Positions 16,074-26,137 of a stretch of DNA of 64,000 bases are shown in pieces; positions within the stretch are counted from its first letter, which is position 1, and every line of letters begins with the position of its first letter. The notes under the pieces are model-generated. The model saw only the letters and a program-made list of their open reading frames with translations, did no database searches and was not told the origin of the DNA. The DNA comes from a bacterium (GTDB taxonomy: Bacteria; Babelota; Babeliae; Babelales; GCA-2401785), in the NCBI GenBank assembly GCA_023249975.1, contig JAHFBP010000002.1:1-64000 (forward strand), in the 5' to 3' direction. Made by a program: the position numbers and the translations under genes.

Positions 16074-18547
16074 CATAAACTACGAATAATTTTGCGTGGT
16101 TTGCCCGCCTGAGCTGGAGCCAAGCGCCCTTCCCGTTCTAATTTTTCAATCACTCGTGCGGCTCGATTGAATCCAATGCGCATGCGTCGCTGAAGCATAG
16201 AAATAGAAATATCATCAATTTCTTCAATCAACTTGAGAACTTCTGTGTACAAAGGGGCATCAACTTCATCATCGCTATCTGAAGAACCTGCATGAACCAC
16301 ATCTTCAAGATCAACATATTCAGGTTTACCCATTGATCTCAAATAATCGGCCAGGGCCAAAGCCTGTTGTTCAGAAATATACGGTGCGTGCATCCGCTTG
16401 AGTGTGGCAGATGAAGCGTGCATCATGAGCATATCACCACGACCCAACAATTTTTCAGCCCCTGATTGGTCAATAATAGTGCGTGAATCGATCTTGGATG
16501 AAACTCGGAATGAAATACGGCTTGGAAAGTTAACTTTAATCAGACCGGTCACCACATCAACCGATGGACGCTGTGTTGCCATAATCATGTGAATTCCGGC
16601 GGCACGCGCCATTTGCGCAATACGCACCAGTTTAATTTCCAATTCTCGGCCCGACACAATCATCAAATCAGCCAATTCATCAATCATGACAACCAAGAAT
16701 GGCAATGCTTCTGCATTTTGAGAAAATTGTCCCAGTTCACACGATTTATTATATTCAGTGATATTGCGCACCCCAGCTTCGGCCATCAAAATATAGCGCC
16801 GCTCCATCTCGCCCACCACCCAATTGAGTGCTTTGTCGGCACGACGAGAATCAGTAACAATGGGTACGAGCAAATGGGGAATGTCCGCATAGGTTGAAAA
16901 TTCAAGCCGCTTGGGATCAATTAAAATGAGCCGAAGTTGGTCCGGGCTGCGACTGGAAAGCAAGCTGATCAATAATGTATGCATACAAACCGATTTGCCA
17001 GAGCCGGTTGAACCTGAAACCAACAAATGGGGCATTGAGGCCAAATCACCCACCTGAGGCACTCCAACAGTGTCAACACCCAACAGCATGGGAAGGTGTG
17101 CCGTACTTTTCAACCACGCATCCTCGGTAAACAAATCAGCGGCGATCACATTGTGTCGGTCTTGATTAGAAATTTCAAAACCCACCACATTAGTCCCTGG
17201 AATTGGAGCCACAATTCGAATGCTGTGAGCCGAAAGCACCATGGCCAAATCATCTTCACGCGCAATAATTCGGCTAATTTTTACATCAATGCCTGGTAAA
17301 TATTCAAACAAAGTCACAACAGGACCTGGTTTTATGGAAACGACCTGCCCATTAATCCCAAAATGCTTGAGCTTATCTTCAAGTTGCTTGCCGCGCTCAT
17401 AACACATTTTATCAAGTTCGCTGGTATCTTTTTTGGGGGAACGATCATGGGTGAAAAAATCAGCTCCGGGCAACTTGAACCAACTTGAACTTTTTTTAGA
17501 CTCAAGTGTCTTAGATACAAATGTCTTTGGAGCCGAATTTTTTGATAAATCTTGAGAAAATTCCTCCGGTCGAGCAAATTGAACCTCATTCATTTTTTGA
17601 ATTTCAAGTCCTATCTCTCGAATATCATTTGCAAAAACGGTGCTGGGCAAGTGCTTGAATGTGCGCCCTTTAATCAGGGGGCTGATGCGAGGCGCATTCG
17701 AGATGATTAATTTACGCACAACTGGTGCCGCTGGAACAACTTGATACAACATGTCTACGGAAATACCATCAGCATCATTACCAATGCCTGCATCGCCACC
17801 ATTGTTTCGTTTTTTAGATTGAAATACAAAACTCAAAACACCAACCAAGGCCCGAGCCACTGCATATATTACATGCCAGGCAGCTTGTAGCACTTTTACA
17901 AAACTCAGCCACAATTTTCTGGCCACTTTATGTAATACTTGCCCCAGAGATCCAAGTAACTGAGTGGGAGCAATATCAATCAGAGCCGCCATGAAAATAA
18001 CCAAAAGTGCGAACCCGAGGACATAAGCCCCATAGCGCCCAAGCAGGTTAAGCACCACATCCCGACTCAATTGTCCCAAAAATCCGCCTGCTGCTCGCGC
18101 ATTCAAGGTCGGCTCAAACTCACCACACGTAATTGCTGCCAAGACAGCTAAGTTCCAGGGAACAAAAATTGCCGCAACTATTTGGCGCAATGACGGTGTT
18201 TTTTTGTATTTACTGAGTCGCAGGAACAAAAACAACCAGCCAATCCCCACTACGGCATAACTGACCCAACCAAAGAAAAAGACTAAAATTGAAGCTAATA
18301 AGCTTCCAGCCACACCACACCAATTGCTCGGAGTCGCTACTCCGCCATCCAAAGTTGCGTACGAATACGAAAATGGTGATGAATCGGCCGGGTTGAAGGA
18401 AATGAGTGCCAGGGTAACAAAAACGAGCAAGGCCCCCGAAATAATAATCATAGCATCCCCGCTCGGACGAGCAGATGCCGTGGACTGGTAGGCTTGGCCC
18501 ATACTTGGATGAGTACCAGATTCCATGTTCAACTTTCCAAATTTCAT
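16073..18547 (-). CDS. ftsK: DNA translocase FtsK/SpoIIIE
   Basis: Septal ATPase that pumps chromosomal DNA during division and promotes dimer resolution. Using the ATG at 18547 (824 aa), there are about four N-terminal membrane helices (residues 34-192 with gaps), a Pro/Ser/Lys linker, and the motor. The motor has Walker A GSTGSGKS at about 512-519 and Walker B FLVVMIDELADLM. The C-terminal gamma winged-helix domain (SISMLQRRMRIGFNRAARVIEKLE) recognises KOPS-type sites in relatives. The frame is open 39 codons further upstream, but the ATG at 18547 has GGGGA at 7 nt and leads straight into the membrane part. It is divergent from the first outer-membrane paralogue. Confidence 0.96.
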   Translation of the reverse strand: MKFGKLNMESGTHPSMGQAYQSTASARPSGDAMIIISGALLVFVTLALISFNPADSSPFSYSYATLDGGVATPSNWCGVAGSLLASILVFFFGWVSYAVVGIGWLFLFLRLSKYKKTPSLRQIVAAIFVPWNLAVLAAITCGEFEPTLNARAAGGFLGQLSRDVVLNLLGRYGAYVLGFALLVIFMAALIDIAPTQLLGSLGQVLHKVARKLWLSFVKVLQAAWHVIYAVARALVGVLSFVFQSKKRNNGGDAGIGNDADGISVDMLYQVVPAAPVVRKLIISNAPRISPLIKGRTFKHLPSTVFANDIREIGLEIQKMNEVQFARPEEFSQDLSKNSAPKTFVSKTLESKKSSSWFKLPGADFFTHDRSPKKDTSELDKMCYERGKQLEDKLKHFGINGQVVSIKPGPVVTLFEYLPGIDVKISRIIAREDDLAMVLSAHSIRIVAPIPGTNVVGFEISNQDRHNVIAADLFTEDAWLKSTAHLPMLLGVDTVGVPQVGDLASMPHLLVSGSTGSGKSVCMHTLLISLLSSRSPDQLRLILIDPKRLEFSTYADIPHLLVPIVTDSRRADKALNWVVGEMERRYILMAEAGVRNITEYNKSCELGQFSQNAEALPFLVVMIDELADLMIVSGRELEIKLVRIAQMARAAGIHMIMATQRPSVDVVTGLIKVNFPSRISFRVSSKIDSRTIIDQSGAEKLLGRGDMLMMHASSATLKRMHAPYISEQQALALADYLRSMGKPEYVDLEDVVHAGSSDSDDEVDAPLYTEVLKLIEEIDDISISMLQRRMRIGFNRAARVIEKLEREGRLAPAQAGKPRKIIRSL

Positions 18548-18713
18548 AGCTTTTTCCCCGTTTTTTATATCACATGAAGAAAGTTTAGAATATTGCCCCT
18601 TCCACACTCCATGGTTTTGAGGAGTACTTACAGGGTGTGTGATTTGACACCCCCCAATGCTCATGTTAAGTAAGATCCGGAAAAGGCTTTAGTCCAAAAA
18701 AGGCATAAATTTC

Positions 18714-20201
18714 ATGAATACAACACTCAAAAAATTATTAATACCCCTCATGGCCATCAGCTCAACGTGTATGGGGATAAGCAGTACGCACAACACCAAC
18801 CGCAGCTTTCTCAACCTGCAACCATCTCGCGATGGAGCTGTAGCCAAAGCCTTCATGCCTGTTTTCGTGAATCTCAAAAAGTCTGTTGACGAAGAAGACA
18901 AGTCTGATGAATACATAGATTTGTCATTGATGCTCACACCCTTTTATAACCAAACAAAATCTAGCAAAAACATTGGGAAATACCTTGGTCTCAACAACAG
19001 TAACATAGTAACTCTGGGCAATACGGGCAATGCTGTGACCCCCGACACTATTAGCGGCAATATTGTAAGTATCTGGGCGGTTATTAAAAAAGGGGGTGTT
19101 ACAAACGTTGGTAGCTCAGTTGGTGTTTCCAATGATGGAATTGTTACCCTCAATCCCGTTTCCCGCTCTGCTGGCGCAAATATTGACGTATTACTTGACC
19201 TTAACTCAGTGGCCGAAGGACTTTCTTTTTCTGCTGGAACCGCATTCGTTCGCCGTTCTAATAATTTATATGACACCATTACTGGTGGAACAGGTGACCC
19301 AGAACAAGACATTACTCTTTTGAACTTCCTCAGAGGCACAGCACAAGGAGCGGCATACGCGGCACCATTGTCCAAGGCTATTCTTCCTGGAACTTCAGTT
19401 GCAAAAGCTGGATTTGCGGATATTGACCTTCAGCTGAAGTACAATATCTTCAACAAAGAAAGATACAATGTAGCCGCTTATCTTGAAGCAACACTTCCAA
19501 CGGGGAACAAACCTCACGGCAAATTTCTTTTTGAGCCTGTTATCGGGACCAGGAGTCTGCGGCTCGGAGGAGGACTTTGCCTCAAAGCTCGCGTTTTTAA
19601 AAAGAATAACAAAAAAAACCGTGTCAATTTTCATGGTAATATCATGTGGCAACATGGATTTGAAGGGGAAGAGACTCGCGTTCTTGATGTCAAGAACAGA
19701 GCATGGGCTCGCTACTTGGCAACCATTCCAGCCAACACCACCGTTGGCGCTGCAACGATAACTCCTGCTGCAAACATTCTTGCCCAAAAACTTGTAGTTA
19801 ATTCTCGCAATATCATCAAAACACAAGCCGCATTGTGCTACGAATACAAAAACATTATCTATGAAACAGGATATCATTTGTTTTGGAAGCAAAAAGAAGA
19901 CAATACCCTCAAAACTCCATTTCCAGACGCTAGCTATTATTTTGTTCTTCCAATTGCCTCAAAGGGAGATAATCCAACAACGACCTTTCAAACCCACTTT
20001 GATGAAATTAAGGCTGAAAATCTTGTTATCAACCACGACTCACAACTTTGGCACTCACTGTTTTCAACCATTGGGTACGCCAACAAAAAGGCTGAATCCC
20101 CATGGATGATTGCTGCTGGATGGAGCTATAATTTCAGTAATGAACAACAACGAGCACCATCGTCTTGGGACGTTTACGCCAAAACCGGCATCAGTTTTTA
20201 A
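18714..20201 (+). CDS. outer-membrane beta-barrel protein, paralogue 1 of 6
   Basis: 495 aa with a signal peptide (MNTTLKKLLIPLMAISSTCMG). The mature N-terminus carries the family signature TNRSFLNLQPSRD. The remainder alternates short beta segments with polar loops and ends in a terminal phenylalanine (KTGISF), the usual outer-membrane barrel end. Landmarks shared with the other copies are TLNP, DLNSVAEGLSFSAGTAFVRR, LPTGNK, FLFEPVIGTR, ANILAQK and PSSWDVYAKTG. The specific function is unknown; porin-like or adhesin-like roles fit. It is transcribed divergently from ftsK and has its own terminator. Among the array it is closest to paralogue 2 in the signal peptide and N-terminal motif. Confidence 0.85.
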   Translation: MNTTLKKLLIPLMAISSTCMGISSTHNTNRSFLNLQPSRDGAVAKAFMPVFVNLKKSVDEEDKSDEYIDLSLMLTPFYNQTKSSKNIGKYLGLNNSNIVTLGNTGNAVTPDTISGNIVSIWAVIKKGGVTNVGSSVGVSNDGIVTLNPVSRSAGANIDVLLDLNSVAEGLSFSAGTAFVRRSNNLYDTITGGTGDPEQDITLLNFLRGTAQGAAYAAPLSKAILPGTSVAKAGFADIDLQLKYNIFNKERYNVAAYLEATLPTGNKPHGKFLFEPVIGTRSLRLGGGLCLKARVFKKNNKKNRVNFHGNIMWQHGFEGEETRVLDVKNRAWARYLATIPANTTVGAATITPAANILAQKLVVNSRNIIKTQAALCYEYKNIIYETGYHLFWKQKEDNTLKTPFPDASYYFVLPIASKGDNPTTTFQTHFDEIKAENLVINHDSQLWHSLFSTIGYANKKAESPWMIAAGWSYNFSNEQQRAPSSWDVYAKTGISF

Positions 20202-20223
20202 TTTTTTATTTTTTACAATTTGG

Positions 20224-20250
20224 GGCAGAACAAAATTCTGCCTCTTTTTT
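20224..20250 (+). terminator. Rho-independent terminator of barrel paralogue 1
   Basis: GGCAGAA-CAAAA-TTCTGCC, a 7-bp stem, followed by TCTTTTTTTT. Confidence 0.8.
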
Positions 20251-20684
20251 TATACCCCCCAAATAGATTTAGGGAAGTCCAAACAAATCTAAATACCAAA
20301 AATTTGAAAAATATTTTTTTGGTGATACTCAAAAAAATAATCGGGACTTTGTGCTGTAACTTACAACACTTTTTCCTCGCACACCCCATGCCCGCCGCTT
20401 TTATGTTTTCAAACAATGTCAAAAAACTCTTGCCAGGACGAAAGAAGATCTTTAGGATTGGCGCCGGATTCGTAATCGAATTCCAAGGGGTTGAAAAGCT
20501 GTATTATTTTCTTGTATATCGTATTTAACCTTAGCTATAGTTTTCGCGAAGGTTGAACTGCGAAATATCGGGAAATTCATCTGGCCAAACAATCCTGGCA
20601 AAGTTCGATTGGTGGAGAAGGTGTTCGGAAGAAACCTGCAAGGGTAGAGATCCGTTCGTTGTTTTTAAAGAAGGAAGTAGCCGC
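20251..20684. other. intergenic region between barrel paralogues 1 and 2
   Basis: About 430 bp. The open frames across it have no ribosome-binding site and no recognisable product. The only feature I can support is the promoter-like pair at 20512-20541; the rest looks like leader and spacer DNA. Confidence 0.5.
20512..20541 (+). promoter_or_regulatory. possible promoter of barrel paralogue 2
   Basis: TTGTAT and TATAGT separated by 18 nt, about 144 nt upstream of the ATG, which implies a long leader. Read by eye. Confidence 0.4.
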
Positions 20685-22172
20685 ATGAACAAGACAATCA
20701 AGCAGCTGTTAGTTTCCCTCATGCTCGTGAGTGGAACATGCATGGGTGCAATCAGCACAACAGATACCAACCGTAGTTTCATGAGCATGCAGTCATCTCG
20801 CGATGGCGCAACTCACAAAGCCTACATGCCCGTTCTTGCACACGCCAAAAAAAATTGTGGCGATGACAAAATGGACAAAAAAGGCAAAAAGGCTGATTGC
20901 GACGACGAAAACATTGGCTTGTCATTGATGTTTACAGGTTTCTACAACCGCACAAAAGATGGTGGCATGGCCAAATATCTTGGTGTTAATGGCTCAGGAG
21001 CTGTAACTTTTGCAGGTACTGCTAACACTGACATTACAACCAACAACTCAGTTTCTGTTAACTCTATTTTTAGAGCTGCAACAACTGGTACTTCTGCTGG
21101 TGCAACCATTGACCGAACATTAACTCTCAATCCACGTTCAACATCTTTTGGTGGACACTTGGACGCTGTTGTTGACCTCAACTCAATGGTTGAAGGCCTT
21201 TCTTTCTGGGCTGGAACTGCTGTTGTGCGTCGCTCAAATGAGTTGAACGCTGCATTTGCTGGTGATGTTACTGATGCTACTGCTGGTGTAACTCTTGCTT
21301 CATACCTCAGTGGTACCAAGCAAGCTGGATCTGCTGCATTGAACTATGCAAAGATCGACACTAACAAACGTACAAAAACTGGTCTTGCTAACGTTGACCT
21401 TCAACTTGCTTACAAGCTCGTAGAAAAAGAAAAGTACAGCATGGCTGCATATATTGAAGTAATGCTCCCAACAGGAAACAAATCTGAAGCCAAAGACCTT
21501 TTTGAAGCCCTTGTTGGTGACAGAAACTGGAGAGTTGGTGGTGGCGTGAACTTTGACTGCAGTTGTTTCGAGAATGACAATGGTGACGGCAAAGCTAGTT
21601 TCCGTGGTGATGTTAAAGCTCAATACGGAATGAAGGCTGACCAACTTCGTACACTTGATGTTGCCGGTGTTGCATGGGCAAAACATCTCCAAACAGTAAC
21701 AGGATCAACAACACAAGTACTTGCGGCCAACCTTGTTCCTGCAGCTACTGCTTTGACTCAAAATGTTAAAGTAGATCCACGCTGGATGGTTAAAGCTCTT
21801 GCTTCATTCATGTACCAATACAAAGAAATGGCTTACGAAGCTGGATACCAACTCTTTGCAAAACAAGAAGAAAATAACACTCTTGTAACTCCATGGACCA
21901 ACGGTTCAGTGTATCTTCTTCAACCTGGTGCTCTCACAACACAAACTCCTGCCGCTAACGCAGCCAGCTTTAAAGAAATCAAAGATACTGACCTTGTTAT
22001 GAATGTTGATTCACAAGTATGGCATACATTCTTTGCGACAATCGGCTATGTGAAAACAGATGCTGAATATCCATGGTCTGTTGCTCTTGGTGGTGATTAC
22101 AACTTCAGCAACAATGCTGCTCGTGCACCACGCTCATGGGATGTATACGGAAAAGTTGGCGTTAACTTCTAA
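20685..22172 (+). CDS. outer-membrane beta-barrel protein, paralogue 2 of 6
   Basis: 495 aa. The start is the ATG at 20685, with GAAGGA at 7-8 nt; an open frame runs upstream but lacks a start context. The signal peptide MNKTIKQLLVSLMLVSGTCMGA is followed by TNRSFMSMQSSRD. A Lys/Asp-rich insert with two cysteines (about residues 57-77) precedes the barrel. Family landmarks are TLNPRSTSFGGH, DLNSMVEGLSFWAGTAVVRR, LPTGNK, LFEALVGDRNW and a terminal SWDVYGKVGVNF. Codon choice is more uniform than in neighbouring genes (GCT, GTT, CTT, AAC), which suggests high expression; it may be a major surface protein. It has its own promoter and terminator. Confidence 0.86.
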   Translation: MNKTIKQLLVSLMLVSGTCMGAISTTDTNRSFMSMQSSRDGATHKAYMPVLAHAKKNCGDDKMDKKGKKADCDDENIGLSLMFTGFYNRTKDGGMAKYLGVNGSGAVTFAGTANTDITTNNSVSVNSIFRAATTGTSAGATIDRTLTLNPRSTSFGGHLDAVVDLNSMVEGLSFWAGTAVVRRSNELNAAFAGDVTDATAGVTLASYLSGTKQAGSAALNYAKIDTNKRTKTGLANVDLQLAYKLVEKEKYSMAAYIEVMLPTGNKSEAKDLFEALVGDRNWRVGGGVNFDCSCFENDNGDGKASFRGDVKAQYGMKADQLRTLDVAGVAWAKHLQTVTGSTTQVLAANLVPAATALTQNVKVDPRWMVKALASFMYQYKEMAYEAGYQLFAKQEENNTLVTPWTNGSVYLLQPGALTTQTPAANAASFKEIKDTDLVMNVDSQVWHTFFATIGYVKTDAEYPWSVALGGDYNFSNNAARAPRSWDVYGKVGVNF

Positions 22173-22232
22173 CCCAACCAATCCGATAACAACCCTGCTG
22201 GTAATGCAGTTTTGTTGTGATTATGACTTCTG

Positions 22233-22267
22233 GAGGCAGGTCAGAAATGGCTTGCCTCTTTTTTTTT
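22233..22267 (+). terminator. Rho-independent terminator of barrel paralogue 2
   Basis: GAGGCAGG pairs with CTTGCCTC (one mismatch) and is followed by nine T residues. Confidence 0.75.
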
Positions 22268-22351
22268 CTTGAAAAAAATTTATCTTTCTATGCAAACTAG
22301 AAAAGACCGCATAGGATTTTGAAATTTGTAAGTCCATTCTGAGTTATGGTT

Positions 22352-22379
22352 TTGTAACTAAGAAGATGTTCAGGATAAT
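22352..22379 (+). promoter_or_regulatory. possible promoter of barrel paralogue 3
   Basis: TTGTAA and GATAAT separated by 16 nt, about 30 nt upstream of the ATG. Read by eye. Confidence 0.45.
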
Positions 22380-22410
22380 ATTGGTTTTATTACAAAAAAG
22401 GGAATAGCGT

Positions 22411-24057
22411 ATGAACAAGACAATGAAACAGCTCCTCGTCGCTCTCTTGGCGATCAGCTCAACTGGCTGCTTTGCTGCAGCAACAACTGTAGACACCAAC
22501 CGCTCAACACTCAACCTCATGCTCCCTCGCGATGGTGTTGCTCATGAATCAATGCTCAGTGGATTTACTTGTGGTCATCACGATAAAGACATGGACAAAG
22601 ATGCTGACGAACACGTCACCGTCAAAATGGTGGTGTCTGGTTTTTACAACCAAACTCGCTCAGAAGCCGAAATGGCCAAATATCTTGGTTTGAACAACAG
22701 CGGCACAATTCTTTTCCAAGGTTCAACCAATGGTGGCAACTCAATCACCAACGCAGGATCTGTTGCTCTTGGCTCAATGTTGAGAAATAAAGTTAGAAAC
22801 TTCCGCTCTGACGTTTCTGCCAATACTGGTACCATCACCAATGACGTAGACACCATTGTTGCAGGTGCCTACAACTCACTTGGCCAAAACATTCCTGGTC
22901 TTGCCGACCGCAGCCTGACACTCAACCCTCGCTCACGCATGGGTGGTGCACATGGTGATGTGTTTGTAGACTTCAATTCAGTAATTGCAGGTCTTTCTTT
23001 CCGCGCAGGCTCAGCTGTAGCATTCCGAACCAACAACTTGCGTGAAACATTTTCTACCGAAGCTGCTGACACCGTTTCACCTTCAACACTCCAAGAATAT
23101 CTTCAAGGAACAACACGCGCAGACTCTCAGCTTCCTCTTGCTTATGCAAAAATCCCAGGACGCTCAGTCAGCACAACACGCGCAACCGAAGTTGACCTTC
23201 AACTGAAGTATCGCCTTGTTAAAAAAGAAAAGTACTCATTTGCTGCACACGCAGACATGCTTGTTCCAACAGGCAATGAGCCAACTGGTGAATTCTTGTT
23301 CGAACCGATTGTCAGCGCACAAGGCTTCCGTGCTGGTGCTGGCCTTGGCTTTAACTATCGTTTCTTCAAGAGCGACAATGGCAAAAACAAAGCGACCTTT
23401 AAAGCTGACGTCAAATGGCAATATGGATTTGCCAATGACCAATGGCGTGTTCTTGACGTAAACAACGTTGCATGGGGAAAATATCTTCTCATGGTTAAAA
23501 AAGGCAACACTGGTGTAGTCAAAGCGGCAAGAGATTATCCAACACCAGGTGTCGGTGATAACTACCAAGGAAATCATGACTATGCATATGTTGGCCAAGA
23601 ATTTATTCCTGGTGCCAACGTATTGCGTCAAAAGGTTTCTGTAGAACAACGCAATATTGTTGAAGCTCGCGCTATGTTCAACTTTAAACAACGCAACTTT
23701 GACTTTGAAGCTGGATATCAATTCTCATTCAAACAAGAAGAAAAGAACTCACTCAAAACTGCTTGGGTTGATGGTAGCTACTTGTTCATCCTTCCAGCAT
23801 ACAACCCTCTCATTGCAGAAGGTGCGTCAGCTGGTACCGTTGTTCAAAATAACGCAACCAACTCACTTGCAATTAATGCCGCTGATCTTGTGATGAACCA
23901 CGGACAACAAATGTGGCATACCGCATTTGCTTCTGTTGGCTATTCTCGCAATGATGTTATGTTCTCACTTGGTGGAAGCTATAACTTCAGCAGCAAAGAA
24001 GAACAACGCACACCACGTTCATGGGATGTATTTGGTAAGATTGGAATGAACTTCTAA
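22411..24057 (+). CDS. outer-membrane beta-barrel protein, paralogue 3 of 6
   Basis: 548 aa, the longest of the array. GGGAA precedes the ATG. The signal peptide MNKTMKQLLVALLAISSTGCFA is followed by TNRSTLNLMLPRD. Next comes a His/Asp-rich stretch (GHHDKDMDKDADEH, about 53-67) that could bind divalent metal. Landmarks are TLNPRSRMGG, DFNSVIAGLSFRAGSAVAFR, VPTGNEPTGEFLFEPIV, ANVLRQKVSVEQRN and RSWDVFGKIGMNF. Extra length is in loops near residues 110-160 and 370-395, the latter rich in Tyr/Gly/Asp. Like paralogue 2 it shows biased codon use. Function unknown beyond an outer-membrane barrel. Confidence 0.86.
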   Translation: MNKTMKQLLVALLAISSTGCFAAATTVDTNRSTLNLMLPRDGVAHESMLSGFTCGHHDKDMDKDADEHVTVKMVVSGFYNQTRSEAEMAKYLGLNNSGTILFQGSTNGGNSITNAGSVALGSMLRNKVRNFRSDVSANTGTITNDVDTIVAGAYNSLGQNIPGLADRSLTLNPRSRMGGAHGDVFVDFNSVIAGLSFRAGSAVAFRTNNLRETFSTEAADTVSPSTLQEYLQGTTRADSQLPLAYAKIPGRSVSTTRATEVDLQLKYRLVKKEKYSFAAHADMLVPTGNEPTGEFLFEPIVSAQGFRAGAGLGFNYRFFKSDNGKNKATFKADVKWQYGFANDQWRVLDVNNVAWGKYLLMVKKGNTGVVKAARDYPTPGVGDNYQGNHDYAYVGQEFIPGANVLRQKVSVEQRNIVEARAMFNFKQRNFDFEAGYQFSFKQEEKNSLKTAWVDGSYLFILPAYNPLIAEGASAGTVVQNNATNSLAINAADLVMNHGQQMWHTAFASVGYSRNDVMFSLGGSYNFSSKEEQRTPRSWDVFGKIGMNF

Positions 24058-24083
24058 TCTATTCCGATTACAAACTACAATTT

Positions 24084-24117
24084 CAAAGGGCTCCACATTC
24101 TGTGGGGCCCTTTTTTT
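24084..24117 (+). terminator. Rho-independent terminator of barrel paralogue 3
   Basis: AAAGGGCTCCACA pairs with TGTGGGGCCCTTT around a TTC loop (one G-T pair), followed by a T run. Confidence 0.85.
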
Positions 24118-24429
24118 GTTTCCCCATATTTTTGAGAACAATTCAGATGGATGATGATGACAAACAAATTGTCTTGGATATCCTCAAAAAATATCCCATT
24201 GAACCTGATTTGATTTGTGCTCAGAAGGTCTAGCCTTACCGGCAAGGATATGTTGCACGTAATTTCTTTTATGCCTGCCTGATTTCTCCATGAAAGTTCG
24301 GATTCATGTTCCGAAGCGAACGCCCCACTACAATCATTTCAGATAAAAAATAAATCTATATACTTTTTATGCCCATTTTTTATATCTTCGATAATGAGAT
24401 ATAAGCAGATATTTCATGGGGGGAATATC
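24118..24429. other. intergenic region between barrel paralogues 3 and 4
   Basis: About 310 bp. It holds a 29-codon frame at 24147-24236 (starts MDDDDKQIVLDILKKYP) without a good ribosome-binding site; this could be a remnant of a lost gene. Nothing else is supportable. Confidence 0.4.
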
Positions 24430-25986
24430 ATGAAACACGTATCGTTGAATATACAAAAACTACAAATATTCGTTGCAATCATAATTGCATCTGGTCTTAC
24501 CTTGACCAACGCCTCGTTGTCCGCCAGTGATTTTACCAATCGTAGCTTTTTGAATATTCAAGATAGTCGTGACAAAGCGGCCCACCGCTCATTTGTCAGA
24601 TCTTTGCATCGCGCAGGAGGCGACAAACAAACGGTTGATGACGAAGACAACAGCTTCACTTTTATGATCACGCCTCAATTTGGCAAAACCTTTGGGGAAG
24701 CCGAAATGGGCAAATTCTTTGGGGTTGGCTCACAAAACGTGGTACCCCTCCAATACAATGGAGACGGAATCAATCAAGTTCGCCAAGAATTCATGTTCAG
24801 ATTTAGCGATAACACACTGCCATCACTAAACGCTGGTGATAAACTCACCAATTTCAATCCTGCAACGGTAAGTCTCAATCCTCGACAAACTTCTGTGGGT
24901 GCTCATTTTGATGCCATCATTGGACTGGCTCCTTTGGCCCAAGGCTTGTCATTGAGCATTGGAACGGCTTTGCTTCGTAATAAAAATGATGTAGAAACTA
25001 TTTTTAACGACGGCGCTATTATTGCAAATCAGGCCTCAACTATTTCTGACTACCTCAAAGGAATTGGGCAATCTACTGTTCAAAAAGCACTTTCATTCGG
25101 ACTGCTCAGCACTAATTCAAACGAAAAAACTCAATCAGACGACATTGATCTGCGATTGCGCTATGTGTTGGTCGACAAACCGAAAAGTATGTTTGGAGCT
25201 TTTATCTCTTGCCGTATTCCAACCGGCAATGAACCGGAAGCTATTTTCCTCTTTGAGCCCCTTGTTGGTACACGACACTGGCGCTTTGGCGGTGGATTTT
25301 ATGGTGATGCGACTATAAATGAAAGCCAAGCATCTAATTCTACGCTCATGGTTCATTTTGACATCAACTATCAATATGCATTCCACGCCAATGAAAAGCG
25401 ACTACTTGATATCAAAAATGAAGCTTGGGGAAAATATCACCTGTCCCTTCAAGCAGGAAAACCGTTTGCAACAGTTGCAAACCCTAATGTGACCGCCATT
25501 GCCAATCAATTTAATCCACTGGCAAATGTGCTTGCTCAAGATATGACCGTTTATCCCGGTAGCATTTTCACGGCAACATTTATGGCTTCATACAACCAGG
25601 GCATGTTTGCCTGTGACGGAGGTTATCATTTTTGCTTTAAGCACGCAGAAGACAATAAATTTAAAAAAGAGTGGGTCAACAACCAATATTATCGCTTTAT
25701 TTCAAATGCAAGCTGGGGAACTGCGGGGGTTAATATCGCCGTTCGAGGAGTCTCTCCAGATGATGCAACCAATGCAACCTTCTTCCAAGCTGTAAACAAA
25801 ACTGATCTTGAAATTAATCACCCTTCACAAACATTCCACACGCTCTTTTTCACGATGGGAATTTTAAAACGCGATGCTGAATATCCATGGACACTTGCAC
25901 TTGGATCAGAAGTTACCGTATCAAATGATCAACGAGCTGCACCATATTCATGGGATGTATTTGGTAAAATTGGTATTAGTTTTTAA
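24430..25986 (+). CDS. outer-membrane beta-barrel protein, paralogue 4 of 6
   Basis: 518 aa from the ATG at 24430, which has a GGGGGGAA ribosome-binding site 4 nt upstream; the open frame starting at 24394 is not preferred. The signal peptide ends near NASLSA, followed by TNRSFLNIQDSRD. Landmarks are SLNPRQTSVGAHFD, LAQGLSLSIGTALLR, IPTGNEPEAIFLFEPLVGTRHW, ANVLAQDMTVYP, and YSWDVFGKIGISF at the C-terminus. Its sequence is more diverged from copies 1-3 than those are from each other, and it is closest to copy 5 in the segment YHLSLQAGKPFATV. Confidence 0.85.
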   Translation: MKHVSLNIQKLQIFVAIIIASGLTLTNASLSASDFTNRSFLNIQDSRDKAAHRSFVRSLHRAGGDKQTVDDEDNSFTFMITPQFGKTFGEAEMGKFFGVGSQNVVPLQYNGDGINQVRQEFMFRFSDNTLPSLNAGDKLTNFNPATVSLNPRQTSVGAHFDAIIGLAPLAQGLSLSIGTALLRNKNDVETIFNDGAIIANQASTISDYLKGIGQSTVQKALSFGLLSTNSNEKTQSDDIDLRLRYVLVDKPKSMFGAFISCRIPTGNEPEAIFLFEPLVGTRHWRFGGGFYGDATINESQASNSTLMVHFDINYQYAFHANEKRLLDIKNEAWGKYHLSLQAGKPFATVANPNVTAIANQFNPLANVLAQDMTVYPGSIFTATFMASYNQGMFACDGGYHFCFKHAEDNKFKKEWVNNQYYRFISNASWGTAGVNIAVRGVSPDDATNATFFQAVNKTDLEINHPSQTFHTLFFTMGILKRDAEYPWTLALGSEVTVSNDQRAAPYSWDVFGKIGISF

Positions 25987-26019
25987 GCCGAATTTGCGCA
26001 CACACATCATCAACTTATC

Positions 26020-26056
26020 GTGAGGGTTGTCCATCATGCACGACCCTCACCCTAAT
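26020..26056 (+). terminator. stem-loop terminator after barrel paralogue 4
   Basis: GTGAGGGT-TGT and ACG-ACCCTCAC form a long stem. The following tract is only CCTAATTTT, so termination may be weak. Confidence 0.5.
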
Positions 26057-26137
26057 TTTCTGTTTCTTCTTGCACTCAGTGCGGTATACTTATCCTGATA
26101 GCCGTACCTACCTGGTGATTTTGAAAGGCAACTTTAT

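Noticed and set aside
20220-20528. 102-aa open frame between barrel genes
   Set aside because: Overlaps a terminator, has no ribosome-binding site and no coding-like composition.
22459-22482. Lipoprotein signal in barrel paralogue 3 (STGC)
   Set aside because: Position -3 is not hydrophobic and related copies have no matching cysteine context; an ordinary signal peptide fits better.
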